NCBI RefSeq assembly: GCF_014638995.1
Contig: NZ_BMFR01000012.1
Location: 36,891-100,890, forward strand
Source: Virgibacillus oceani
GTDB lineage: Bacteria; Bacillota; Bacilli; Bacillales; Amphibacillaceae
Direction of reading: 5' to 3'
Length of the DNA stretch: 64,000 nucleotides
Shown here: one piece after another, positions 41,909-50,218 of the stretch
Layout: each line of letters opens with the position of its first letter
Position numbering within the stretch: position 1 is the first letter of the stretch
The notes under the pieces: generated by a model
What the model was told of the DNA's origin: nothing
Seen by the model: the letters and a program-made list of their open reading frames with translations, nothing else
The model's database searches: none
Program-made: the position numbers and the translations under genes

Positions 41909-42811
41909 ATGGATCAGTATTTGCAGGTTTTTGTGATGGTTGCGGAAAAGAAGAATTTTTCACGGGCGGCTGAGGAACTGCATATGACACAGCCAGCCGT
42001 AAGTCAGTATATACGTACATTAGAAGAAAACATTGGTGCCAGGCTGCTGGAACGAACGAATAAATATGTACGACTAACGAAGGCAGGGGATATTGTATAT
42101 CATCATGCTAAGGAGATAGTAGGGCTCTATACAAAAATGCAAAAATTAGTCGACGATTTAACAAATAATGCAAGCGGTCCGCTGGCCATAGGTGCAAGCT
42201 TTACCTTTGGCGAATACGTGCTGCCCAAATTAATTGCCAAATTACAGGAAACATATCCTGAGATTGAACCTGCTGTAACGATTGGAAATACGACGGAAAT
42301 AGCGGAATTGGTAACAAGCCATCAGTTAGATGTTGGGATTGTTGAGGGCAAATTCAAGCAACAGCAATTAAAAGAAGATAAATTCGCCGAGGATCATATG
42401 GTTGTAGTTGCTTCACCATATCATGAACTGGCCAACAAGGAACGAGTGCAGCTGGATGATTTGGAAGATGTAACTTGGATTATAAGGGAACAAGGATCCG
42501 GTACACGGGAAGCAACTGACAACATGTTTCATAGTTTAGGAATAACACCGAAAAAGGTAATGAATTTTGGAAGCACACAGCCTATTAAGGAAGGGGTAGA
42601 AGCGGGACTCGGGATCAGTTTATTATCAAAATGGGCGATCCAAAAGGAACTGCGGAATGAAGAATTAAAAATGCTCCATGTTAAAGGGCTTCCGTTCAAG
42701 CGTCAATTTTCAATTATCACGACTTCACCTTTTCAAACAAAAGCATTAGAGGTCTTTATTGATCTGCTGCACCATAATAAGCCGCTAACTACTTTTAACA
42801 GCAAGCATTAA
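41909..42811 (+). CDS. LysR family regulator
   Basis: A 300-residue LysR regulator: N-terminal HTH (about 1-60, AEELHMTQPAVSQYIRTLEENIGARLLERT) and a substrate-binding domain with GPLAIGASFTFGEYVLPK. The related CysL/CbbR-type sequence suggests sulfur or nitrogen sensing. I start at the Met within a longer frame because AGGTGGG precedes it. It is transcribed divergently from the YeiH gene across a short region with a repeat, so it probably activates that gene. Confidence 0.85.
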   Translation: MDQYLQVFVMVAEKKNFSRAAEELHMTQPAVSQYIRTLEENIGARLLERTNKYVRLTKAGDIVYHHAKEIVGLYTKMQKLVDDLTNNASGPLAIGASFTFGEYVLPKLIAKLQETYPEIEPAVTIGNTTEIAELVTSHQLDVGIVEGKFKQQQLKEDKFAEDHMVVVASPYHELANKERVQLDDLEDVTWIIREQGSGTREATDNMFHSLGITPKKVMNFGSTQPIKEGVEAGLGISLLSKWAIQKELRNEELKMLHVKGLPFKRQFSIITTSPFQTKALEVFIDLLHHNKPLTTFNSKH

Positions 42812-42846
42812 AAAATCCGCAGTTCCCTTTGAATGCTGCGAATTTT
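42812..42846. terminator. Terminator between LysR and hydrophilic gene
   Basis: AAAATCCGCAG pairs with CTGCGAATTTT (one mismatch) with a loop of 13 bases between convergent genes. Confidence 0.7.
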
Positions 42847-42875
42847 CACTATGCCATTTTCTTTACGGAAATATG

Positions 42876-43268
42876 TTATTCCTCGGGTGGTTCACCATCA
42901 CTTTCACTGTGTTCAGAACCGGATGTAACTTCACTGTCGACTAATTTACTGTTTCTAATTTTGATACCTTGCTGACCGCCTGCTTCATCATTATTATTAC
43001 CGGCAATTCCACTTCTTCCATTTCCATCGGCAAATTGGGAATGATCATTTTTAGTCCTGCTATGGTCTAAGGCATTTTGTCCACCTTGATTTGCATTGAC
43101 ACCAACATCTTTGTTGATCTGCCGGCCACCTTCTGCCCGCTGCTCGAAATGGATCTCTTTGTTGCCAATGCTTATCGTATTGTGTATGGTGATATTTATG
43201 ATCAGACCATCCTGATCATGCTTATTTGATGGTTTTCTATTATGTTTTTTAGGGCCAGGCATATGCAT
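42876..43268 (-). CDS. Hydrophilic Gly/Asn/Asp-rich protein
   Basis: A 130-residue, strongly charged, low-hydrophobicity protein without signal peptide, starting MHMPGPKKHNRKPSNK and ending in an acidic tail (EHSESDGEPPEE). The middle is rich in Asn, Gly and Gln. It resembles intrinsically disordered proteins of spores or of stress responses, but I recognise no family. A GAGGAGAG site precedes the ATG. Confidence 0.5.
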   Translation of the reverse strand: MHMPGPKKHNRKPSNKHDQDGLIINITIHNTISIGNKEIHFEQRAEGGRQINKDVGVNANQGGQNALDHSRTKNDHSQFADGNGRSGIAGNNNDEAGGQQGIKIRNSKLVDSEVTSGSEHSESDGEPPEE

Positions 43269-43370
43269 ACTCTCCTCTTTGGTATTGGTACTAGTATTGT
43301 ATTGGTTTGTATTGATTCTGATTGGATAAGTATGCTGGATTATTAGCCTTTTCTTGTAAAAATAGTATTA

Positions 43371-43407
43371 GAAAAAGTGCTTGTGTTATAGACACAAGCA
43401 CTTTTTC
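43371..43407. terminator. Terminator after acetoacetyl-CoA synthetase
   Basis: GAAAAAGTGCTTGTG and CACAAGCACTTTTTC are perfect 15-bp inverted repeats with T and A runs at the base, usable in both directions. Confidence 0.85.
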
Positions 43408-43417
43408 TAGATATACA

Positions 43418-45409
43418 CTATACTTCCGATTTCAAGTGTTCATCAGCAAATTTAACAAAGTAGTCTAATGACTTTGGATTTCCTAATGAACCTTTATTTA
43501 CTACTTTATCGATGGATTTACCCATTAGTATCTTCTTGATTGGAATTTCGAGTTTTTTTCCATTTAACGTTTTTGGTATATCTGTCACTTGATAGATTGC
43601 TGATGGTACGTGTCTTGGTGAGCAATGTTCTTTAACCTGCTTCTTGATTTCCTTTTTGATCGTCTCAGTCAGTTCCAGATCATCTTTCATGACAACAAAT
43701 AATGGAACGAATGAATCACCATTACTGTCTGGCACATCCACTATTAAACTATCAGCTACTTGCTTTACCTGATCAACGGCACTATATATTTCACTCGTAC
43801 CAATTCGTACGCCTCCACGATTAATCGTGGCATCTGAACGTCCGTAGATGACACATGTGTTGCGATCGGTTACTTTCAAATAATCCCCATGTCTCCATAT
43901 ACCTGGGAAGTCATCGAAATAACTATCGTGTAAACGGCTGCCGTCATCATCATTCCAAAAGTAGATCGGCATCGATGGGAAAGGCTCTGTTAAAACAAGC
44001 TCACCTACAGCTTCAATTTCAGGCAGTGCATTGTCATTAAAGCTTTCGATTTTAGCACCCAGTCCTCGGCATTGAAGCTCTCCAGCATAAACAGGCAGTA
44101 TTGGTGAGCCCAAAATAAATGCTGTGCAAACATCGGTTCCGCCGCTTACTGAGGCAATCCAAAGATCTTTTTTTACATTTTCATAGCACCAAAGAAACCC
44201 TTCTGGAGGCAATGGTGATCCAGTAGAACTAATATTTTTCAGATGACTGATATCAAATTCATCCTTTGGTTTGATTTCATCTTTCATACAACCGGTTATG
44301 AAGCTGGCACTTGTTCCAAACACGGTCATTTTTGTTTGTTCTGCAAATTTCCAGAGCATTTTTTTGTCAGGATATCCAGGGCTGCCATCGTATAATACAA
44401 TGGTGCTGCCTGTAAGGAGACCGCCCACAAGAAAATTCCACATCATCCAGCCAGTTGTAGTGTACCAGAAGAAGCGGTCATCCTCTCCTAAATCAACATG
44501 GAAGGTTAATGATTTTAAATGTTCCAGCAAAATACCACCTTGACTTTGAACAATTGGCTTTGGCTTTCCAGTTGTGCCAGAAGAGAATAATACCCATAGC
44601 GGATCGTTAAATGGCACATGTTCATACGTGAGTTCGGTCTGTCCGTTACCCTTAACCGCATCATTCCATTTAGTTGTATTTTTCAAGTTACTGCAATCTG
44701 GATCAGCGTGTAAATATGGAATGACAACTGTTGCCTCTAGTGTCGGAAGCTGGGACTGGATACTTTCAACAATATTCATTCGATCGAAGTCTTTTCCCCC
44801 AAATCGATAGCCGTCAACAGTAATCATCACTTTTGGTTCGATTTGCTTGAACCTATCGATGACACTTTGAGTGCCGAATTCAGGTGATGCACTTGACCAA
44901 ATGGCGCCTAAGCTTGCCGTAGCCAGAAATGCTGCGACAGATTCATAGATGTTTGAAGCATACGCAACGACTCGATCTCCTTTTTTGACGCCAAGTTCTT
45001 TCAATGTTTGCTGAAAAGCCGCAGTCTCTTGGTATAGCCGTCCCCAAGTAATTTCGGATGTTTCCCGTATTTCCGAAGAATGGATGATCGCCGGTTTGTT
45101 ATTGTCACGATTGCGGAATATATGCTCCGTATAATTGATTGTTGCTTCAGGGAACCATTTCGCACCCGGCATTTTATGTGCAGTTAAGATTGTTTGATAG
45201 GGCCTCTTTGCTTGAATATCGAAGTACTCCCAAATAGATTCCCAAAATAGTTCAAGTTCATTAACGGACCATTTCCAAAGTGAATGGTAATCAGTGAAAT
45301 TAACGTCTTTATGCTGGTTAAGCCATTTCATATAGTTATAGATATTAGATTGTCGTTTACGATTTTCACTCGGTTCCCAGAGCAGGGTTCCTTCTTTTGT
45401 CTGATTCAT
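43418..45409 (-). CDS. Acetoacetate-CoA ligase
   Basis: A 663-residue adenylate-forming enzyme of the acetoacetyl-CoA synthetase type. Core motifs: VLFSSGTTGKPKPIVQSQGG (A3), TTTGWMMWNFLVGGLL, GGTDVCTAFI, YGRSDATINRGGVRIGTSEIY and the C-terminal catalytic Lys in PKTLNGKKLEIPIKK. N-terminal ACAS_N region ends about residue 100. It activates acetoacetate with ATP and CoA, linking ketone-body or polyhydroxybutyrate breakdown to acetyl-CoA. It stands alone, without thiolase genes nearby. A GGAGGGATTGG site precedes the start. Confidence 0.88.
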   Translation of the reverse strand: MNQTKEGTLLWEPSENRKRQSNIYNYMKWLNQHKDVNFTDYHSLWKWSVNELELFWESIWEYFDIQAKRPYQTILTAHKMPGAKWFPEATINYTEHIFRNRDNNKPAIIHSSEIRETSEITWGRLYQETAAFQQTLKELGVKKGDRVVAYASNIYESVAAFLATASLGAIWSSASPEFGTQSVIDRFKQIEPKVMITVDGYRFGGKDFDRMNIVESIQSQLPTLEATVVIPYLHADPDCSNLKNTTKWNDAVKGNGQTELTYEHVPFNDPLWVLFSSGTTGKPKPIVQSQGGILLEHLKSLTFHVDLGEDDRFFWYTTTGWMMWNFLVGGLLTGSTIVLYDGSPGYPDKKMLWKFAEQTKMTVFGTSASFITGCMKDEIKPKDEFDISHLKNISSTGSPLPPEGFLWCYENVKKDLWIASVSGGTDVCTAFILGSPILPVYAGELQCRGLGAKIESFNDNALPEIEAVGELVLTEPFPSMPIYFWNDDDGSRLHDSYFDDFPGIWRHGDYLKVTDRNTCVIYGRSDATINRGGVRIGTSEIYSAVDQVKQVADSLIVDVPDSNGDSFVPLFVVMKDDLELTETIKKEIKKQVKEHCSPRHVPSAIYQVTDIPKTLNGKKLEIPIKKILMGKSIDKVVNKGSLGNPKSLDYFVKFADEHLKSEV

Positions 45410-45502
45410 CCAATCCCTCCTAGTAGCAAATTATAACTACTACTATTATATGAAACCGTTTTCCGGGTGTAAAGTGCATGCACTCTGTAATGGGAGAGAT
45501 AT

Positions 45503-45536
45503 AAAAAATGGCTCCCTCTAGTAAGTGAAAGGGAGC
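45503..45536 (-). terminator. Terminator after zinc-ribbon gene
   Basis: GCTCCCT/AGGGAGC stem followed on the minus strand by CATTTTTT. Confidence 0.7.
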
Positions 45537-45553
45537 TGTTCACGTATGGTTCA

Positions 45554-45802
45554 TTAATTACCATCATACTCGGCAAATTTGATAAACGTATTTTCATTTT
45601 CTATCAATCCGCATACACCACATTGAATTTTGAATTTTGGTCCGTTGTAGGATATGTGGAACACTTCCGTATTTTCATTTGTATAATCGTTAATCACTTC
45701 GCCTGACTGTGAATCTAATTTTACTGGCTTTGCTACTTGTTCAATAATGTTGAACCTGGAGCGATTTGTTTTGCAATTTGGACATCGTAATGCTTGGCTC
45801 AT
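45554..45802 (-). CDS. Small zinc-ribbon protein
   Basis: An 82-residue protein with two CxxC pairs, CPNC (about 7-10) and CGVC (about 61-64), forming a probable zinc ribbon; the rest is polar with aromatic patches. No membrane segment. A GGAGGTG site precedes the ATG. I do not recognise the family; it may bind nucleic acid or a partner protein. Confidence 0.6.
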   Translation of the reverse strand: MSQALRCPNCKTNRSRFNIIEQVAKPVKLDSQSGEVINDYTNENTEVFHISYNGPKFKIQCGVCGLIENENTFIKFAEYDGN

Positions 45803-45978
45803 TATAACACCTCCGATACTATTATTTCCTGTATTGGGTCTCTTTATGAATAGTTTAAGGATTTCAGCAGCTAGGTGTTTGACCAGGGTGTGACAGGCAA
45901 TGCTTCTTTTTGGTATGCTAATTCTTTACTTGTTCATAATAATCTACAAAACAGTAAATATTTCAGAGAGGTGAAACG

Positions 45979-47466
45979 GTGAAGAATGTAACGATAGTAT
46001 TTTGGAATGCAATTATTATTTGCGCTGCGGTTGTCATATGGGGTTCGGTTGCTCCTGATCAATTGCAATCGGTAACTTCAAGTGTTACGACATTTATTTC
46101 AGTGAACTTCGGTTGGTATTACTTATTAATTATTGTAATGATGCTTATCTTTTGTGTGTATTTAATATTTTCACGGTTTGGCAAAATTAAGTTAGGACAA
46201 AAGGATGACAAGCCAGAGTTTAGTTTACCAACATGGTTTGCTATGTTATTCAGTGCCGGTATGGGGATGGGATTGGTATTCTGGACAACAGCCGAGCCAA
46301 TCTCCCATGCATTCAAAAAGGCACCGGAAGCTGAAATTGGTTCAAATGAGGCTATTAAAGAAGCACTTCAATACTCCTTTTTTCATTGGGGTGTACATGC
46401 ATGGGCTGTATATGGAATAGTTGCCTTAGTCCTTGCTTACTTTAAGTTTTATAAAAACGCACCTGGATTAATCAGTGCAACACTTACTCCTGTATTTGGT
46501 GAAAAAAGTATGCGGGGTACACCAGGTAAATTGATTGACACATTGGCAGTTTTTGCAACGGTAGTAGGAGTGGCATCAACGCTTGGTTTTGGATCCGCCC
46601 AGATTAATGGAGGGCTATCCTTTTTATTCGGGACACCGGCTACATTTGGTGTTCAATTACTCGTTCTTGCCATCTCAACAGTATTGTTTGTAGGTTCAGC
46701 ATGGTCGGGAATAGGCAGAGGGATTAAATATCTCAGTAACATTAACATGGGTATTGCGTTTGTATTGTTATTAATGCTATTTATTATTGGGCCGACATTG
46801 TACATTTTAAACATGTTTACGAGTACACTTGGCAGTTATATCACAAACTTTTTTGATATGAGCTTTCATTTGGCCCCATTGAATGGGGAAAATAGGGCAT
46901 GGATCAATAACTGGACAATTTTTTATTGGGCATGGTGGATATCTTGGGCACCGTTTGTTGGCATATTTATCGCGAGAATTTCCAAAGGCCGTACGGTAAA
47001 GGAATTTATGCTTGGTGTTCTTGTTGTGCCAGCATTCGTATGTTTTATCTTTTTTGCCGTCTTTGGGGTATCCGCGCTAAACCTGGAACAAAACGGCATT
47101 GCAGCAATCTCAGATTTTTCCCTGGAAACATCGACATTTGGTGTTCTGCAGCATTACCCGTTAGGCGAGATAATGTCTCTTATTACAATTGTGGTAGTGG
47201 CAATCTTTTTTATTACTTCTGCCGACTCAGCTACCTTTGTGCTCGGGATGCTCAGTACGAATGGTCTTATCAACCCGTCGAATTCGGTAAAAATCATTTG
47301 GGGACTTGCACAAGCAGCAATGGCAGCAATTGTTGTTTACTTTGGTGGAACACAAGGACTTCAAAACGTATTAATCATTGCTGCACTGCCATTTTCGATC
47401 GTGATTTTACTAATGGGCGCATCATTTTTTAAAGAGGCAAAAAGGGATATGAGACGAAAAGAGTAG
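45979..47466 (+). CDS. BCCT family compatible-solute transporter
   Basis: A 495-residue, 12-helix transporter of the betaine/carnitine/choline family (OpuD-like), with the Trp-rich substrate box near TM8 (NNWTIFYWAWWISWAPFVGIFIARISKGRT), GMGMGLVFWTTAEP in TM3-4 and TSADSATFVLGML. It imports glycine betaine or a similar osmolyte with sodium. The cytoplasmic C-terminus is very short (about 15 residues), so osmosensing by a long tail is unlikely. Start GTG after AGAGGTGAAAC. Confidence 0.92.
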   Translation: MKNVTIVFWNAIIICAAVVIWGSVAPDQLQSVTSSVTTFISVNFGWYYLLIIVMMLIFCVYLIFSRFGKIKLGQKDDKPEFSLPTWFAMLFSAGMGMGLVFWTTAEPISHAFKKAPEAEIGSNEAIKEALQYSFFHWGVHAWAVYGIVALVLAYFKFYKNAPGLISATLTPVFGEKSMRGTPGKLIDTLAVFATVVGVASTLGFGSAQINGGLSFLFGTPATFGVQLLVLAISTVLFVGSAWSGIGRGIKYLSNINMGIAFVLLLMLFIIGPTLYILNMFTSTLGSYITNFFDMSFHLAPLNGENRAWINNWTIFYWAWWISWAPFVGIFIARISKGRTVKEFMLGVLVVPAFVCFIFFAVFGVSALNLEQNGIAAISDFSLETSTFGVLQHYPLGEIMSLITIVVVAIFFITSADSATFVLGMLSTNGLINPSNSVKIIWGLAQAAMAAIVVYFGGTQGLQNVLIIAALPFSIVILLMGASFFKEAKRDMRRKE

Positions 47467-47536
47467 TGTGATGCTACTCTTTTATTATCATTTACCTTGG
47501 AAATTGTATGCTTTCTATAATAACCGCTTTTGTTCC

Positions 47537-47986
47537 TTATGAAGAAAACCACTTTTTAACTTTGGATAAAAATGAATCTGTTTCTTCATCTGTTTTTTCA
47601 GCAGTGTCCTCCAATTTTTCTTCTTCCATATAAATAGTTTCTAAATCAACTGCATGATCATATGTTAGTACAGCACCAATATCTGTTTCGCTGTCTTCAT
47701 TTGTAATTATTGTATAAGGTATATTGTATTTATTAGCTAATGTCTTTTCCTCATTTAGAAACCTGTATGCTACGTGCCCATTGAACAATAACCTCGCGTC
47801 CCGGTGTTCATTCATTGCTTTTTCCAAGGCTTGTAAACCTTTATCTGACATCACCTGTCCTTTTGTAAGAGCGATTACAATTCGCTCCCTGAGTGTGCCT
47901 AGGAATTTATTCCGTTCACCTTGCTTTGGCAATCGTTTTCCATATATTCCTTCATTCAAGTAATCCTCAGCATTTTTCTTTGCCAT
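47537..47986 (-). CDS. YueI/DUF1694 family protein
   Basis: A 149-residue soluble protein of the YueI family: KRLPKQGERNKFLGTLRERIVIALTKGQVM, then RLLFNGHVAYRFLNEEKTLANKYNIPYTIITN. The C-terminal 20 residues are acidic. I start at the Met after GGGGTGTTT rather than at the longer frame's first codon. Function unknown in the family. Confidence 0.78.
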   Translation of the reverse strand: MAKKNAEDYLNEGIYGKRLPKQGERNKFLGTLRERIVIALTKGQVMSDKGLQALEKAMNEHRDARLLFNGHVAYRFLNEEKTLANKYNIPYTIITNEDSETDIGAVLTYDHAVDLETIYMEEEKLEDTAEKTDEETDSFLSKVKKWFSS

Positions 47987-48118
47987 ACTAAACACCCCAT
48001 TCCATTTGTCCATTCAATTGTATGTAGTTGAATGGATTTGTGCAATTAAAAAGAGGATTTCCTTGGGTAAAAAGCGAAATTTTATCTAGTTTAATAAAAC
48101 GAATGGAGTGTTTCCGTT

Positions 48119-48763
48119 TTGATCACATTTCTGTTTTGGTTCATTATTTGTGTCGCACTTTTATACCTTCTATTGGCGATATATTGTAAGCTAAGAATTG
48201 CTAAATATATTTTAAAGCCAGGTACAATGGTGCTGATCATCGTATTAGCTGTATATGGATCGGAACTGGGCACCACACTTAGCAGGTGGGTGGTTATTGC
48301 ATTAATTTTTTCTTTGCTTGGTGATATATTTCTGATGCTGAAGGAAAAATGGTTTGTCCACGGATTAGCAAGTTTTTTAATCGCTCATTTAGTTTATATT
48401 GCCGGGTTTTGGGGTGGTTTTGATGTTGAAGAAAGCGTTACAACCTTAACGTCTGTGCTAACGGGGGCCGTGCTGCTGTTTATAGCAATTTGGTTCTTAT
48501 TAGTTTTATCTGATTCGGTTAAGACACATGGAGGTATTGCATTATTGATTGCGGTAGCCAGTTATATAGCCATAATTTCATTAATGGTTTGGAGTGCGTG
48601 TTTAGCAGGAGTTACTATTCTTATTTTTGGTTCACTTTTATTTTATATTTCGGATGCTGTTTTAGCAGTAAATAGATTTAAACATCCATTCCCAAGTGCC
48701 GAATACATTGTCATGTCAACATATTTTACAGCACAAGCTTTGTTCGCATGGAGTATCATTTAA
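48119..48763 (+). CDS. YhhN/lysoplasmalogenase family membrane protein
   Basis: A 214-residue membrane protein with about eight helices, with Asp residues inside helices (LLGDIFLMLKEKW, FYISDAVLAVNRF) typical of the YhhN (TMEM86-like) family, of which some members hydrolyse lysoplasmalogen. The TTG start follows GGAGTGTTT. The bacterial substrate is uncertain. Confidence 0.75.
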   Translation: MITFLFWFIICVALLYLLLAIYCKLRIAKYILKPGTMVLIIVLAVYGSELGTTLSRWVVIALIFSLLGDIFLMLKEKWFVHGLASFLIAHLVYIAGFWGGFDVEESVTTLTSVLTGAVLLFIAIWFLLVLSDSVKTHGGIALLIAVASYIAIISLMVWSACLAGVTILIFGSLLFYISDAVLAVNRFKHPFPSAEYIVMSTYFTAQALFAWSII

Positions 48764-48771
48764 AAAATATT

Positions 48772-48814
48772 CGGCTGTCAGGAGGGCTTAAAATTAGCCC
48801 CATACTGACAGCCG
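48772..48814 (-). terminator. Terminator after yfhD-like gene
   Basis: CGGCTGTCAG and CTGACAGCCG enclose an inner GGGCT/AGCCC hairpin; on the minus strand the stem is followed by AATATTTTTT. Confidence 0.75.
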
Positions 48815-48821
48815 GTTAGAT

Positions 48822-49001
48822 TTATTCTGGTTTTGCCCGTTTATCTGCGGCCTTGCTTCTTGCTTGTGCCTCTTTATCTTCCTGGTCAGCAAATTCCTCG
48901 GAAAATTCTATGTCTCTTCCATCGGATTGTTTTTCGTATTTGGGTGTTTGTTGGAGTTTGCTTCTTTTTCCCTTAGTATGGTTGTGCTCATCTCTTCCCA
49001 A
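48822..49001 (-). CDS. YfhD family small protein
   Basis: A 59-residue hydrophilic protein, MGRDEHNHTKGKRSK then DIEFSEEFADQEDKEAQARSKAADKR, matching the YfhD family. It starts with TTG, chosen because AAGGTGG lies about eight bases upstream. YfhD proteins are short, charged and spore-former specific; function unknown. Confidence 0.65.
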   Translation of the reverse strand: MGRDEHNHTKGKRSKLQQTPKYEKQSDGRDIEFSEEFADQEDKEAQARSKAADKRAKPE

Positions 49002-49159
49002 AGTATCCACCACCTTATAGTCATAGTATGTGATGTTTCTTGTAATTCATGTGTATATACCTTCATGTTTTTGCTTAGGAAAATTGACAGGTTGCGTGTA
49101 CAAATTTACAATCATTAGGGGTGTGCTTTTCAGTACGTATAGAAGAAAGGAAAAAAGAA

Positions 49160-50029
49160 ATGAGCAAACAACGAGATGGTAAACGGATTTTAATCGAATA
49201 TTTACTTATTATTGCAGGTGCTACTCTTGTGGCGTTATCGTATAATATATTTTTATTACCCTCTAAACTTGCTGCAGGCGGGCTTTCGGGAATTAGCACA
49301 ATTTTATATGAATTGTATGATTTGAGCCCGGCATATACACAATTTCTGATGAATATTCCTATATTTATTATCGGCTGGCTTGCTTTAGGTAAAGATTTTA
49401 GCGGGAAAACACTGGTTGGAACATTTTGGGTGCCATTCATGATTTGGCTGAGTGCAGATATTCCGTACACGATTACAAATCCTTTTTTAGGAGCATTGTA
49501 TGGTGGTATCGTTCTTGGTGTTGGTTTAGGTGTTGTATACAAAGGAAATGGATCAACAGGAGGAACAGCTGCAATTGCGCAGATTGTGAAGAAATTTACT
49601 GGCATATCGAGTGGGTATTCACAATTAATTGTTGATGGATTTGTTGTGATTTCTTCAATCATTGTGTTTAATTTGGAGCTTACTTTATTCGCACTTATGT
49701 GTATTTATGTTACCAGCAAGGTGATTGATATTGTGCAATTGCGTACGTCATCAACAAAGCTTATATTAATCATCACAGAGGAAGAAGAAAAAATCCAATC
49801 ACTTATCAAAAATGGTATTGACCGGGGTCTTACGAAAGTGCGCTCAGTAGGTGGGTATTCGAACAAGGATAAAACAATGATATTATGCGTAGCCGAACAA
49901 TCGGAAGCAGTGTATTTAAAACGTGTACTTCAACAAGAGGAGCCTTCTACCTTTGTTATCTTTATTAATGCATCAGAAATTTTAGGAAGAGGATTCTCAT
50001 TGGACAAGTATTATGGACAAAAGCTGTAG
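49160..50029 (+). CDS. YitT family membrane protein (DUF161/DUF2179)
   Basis: A 289-residue protein with five to six helices followed by a cytoplasmic C-terminal domain (about 205-289). The YitT motifs LLPSKLAAGGLSGISTILYEL and GSTGGTAAIAQIVKKFT are present, and the tail contains the DUF2179 pattern LTKVRSVGGYSNKDKTMILCVAEQSE. The shorter start follows AAAGGAAAAAAG. The family is widespread in Bacilli, several paralogues per genome; function unknown, membrane location certain. Confidence 0.82.
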   Translation: MSKQRDGKRILIEYLLIIAGATLVALSYNIFLLPSKLAAGGLSGISTILYELYDLSPAYTQFLMNIPIFIIGWLALGKDFSGKTLVGTFWVPFMIWLSADIPYTITNPFLGALYGGIVLGVGLGVVYKGNGSTGGTAAIAQIVKKFTGISSGYSQLIVDGFVVISSIIVFNLELTLFALMCIYVTSKVIDIVQLRTSSTKLILIITEEEEKIQSLIKNGIDRGLTKVRSVGGYSNKDKTMILCVAEQSEAVYLKRVLQQEEPSTFVIFINASEILGRGFSLDKYYGQKL

Positions 50030-50050
50030 TAAAATAAGAAGATGGAAAAA

Positions 50051-50077
50051 CGTCGCCATTAGGTGGCGTTTTTTTTT
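50051..50077 (+). terminator. Terminator after YitT gene
   Basis: CGCCA/TGGCG stem within AACGTCGCC...GGCGTT, followed by eight T. Confidence 0.85.
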
Positions 50078-50218
50078 CAGTAATGTTTCAGGCAAGTGTT
50101 TAATAATTTACTATTTGAGAAATAGGTATAGTGTGCATAGTTTTTTCAGATATTGGAAACTTATAAAAAAGTGTTTATAACCATATAAATAAGAGTAAAT
50201 CAAATAGGAGGGAATACC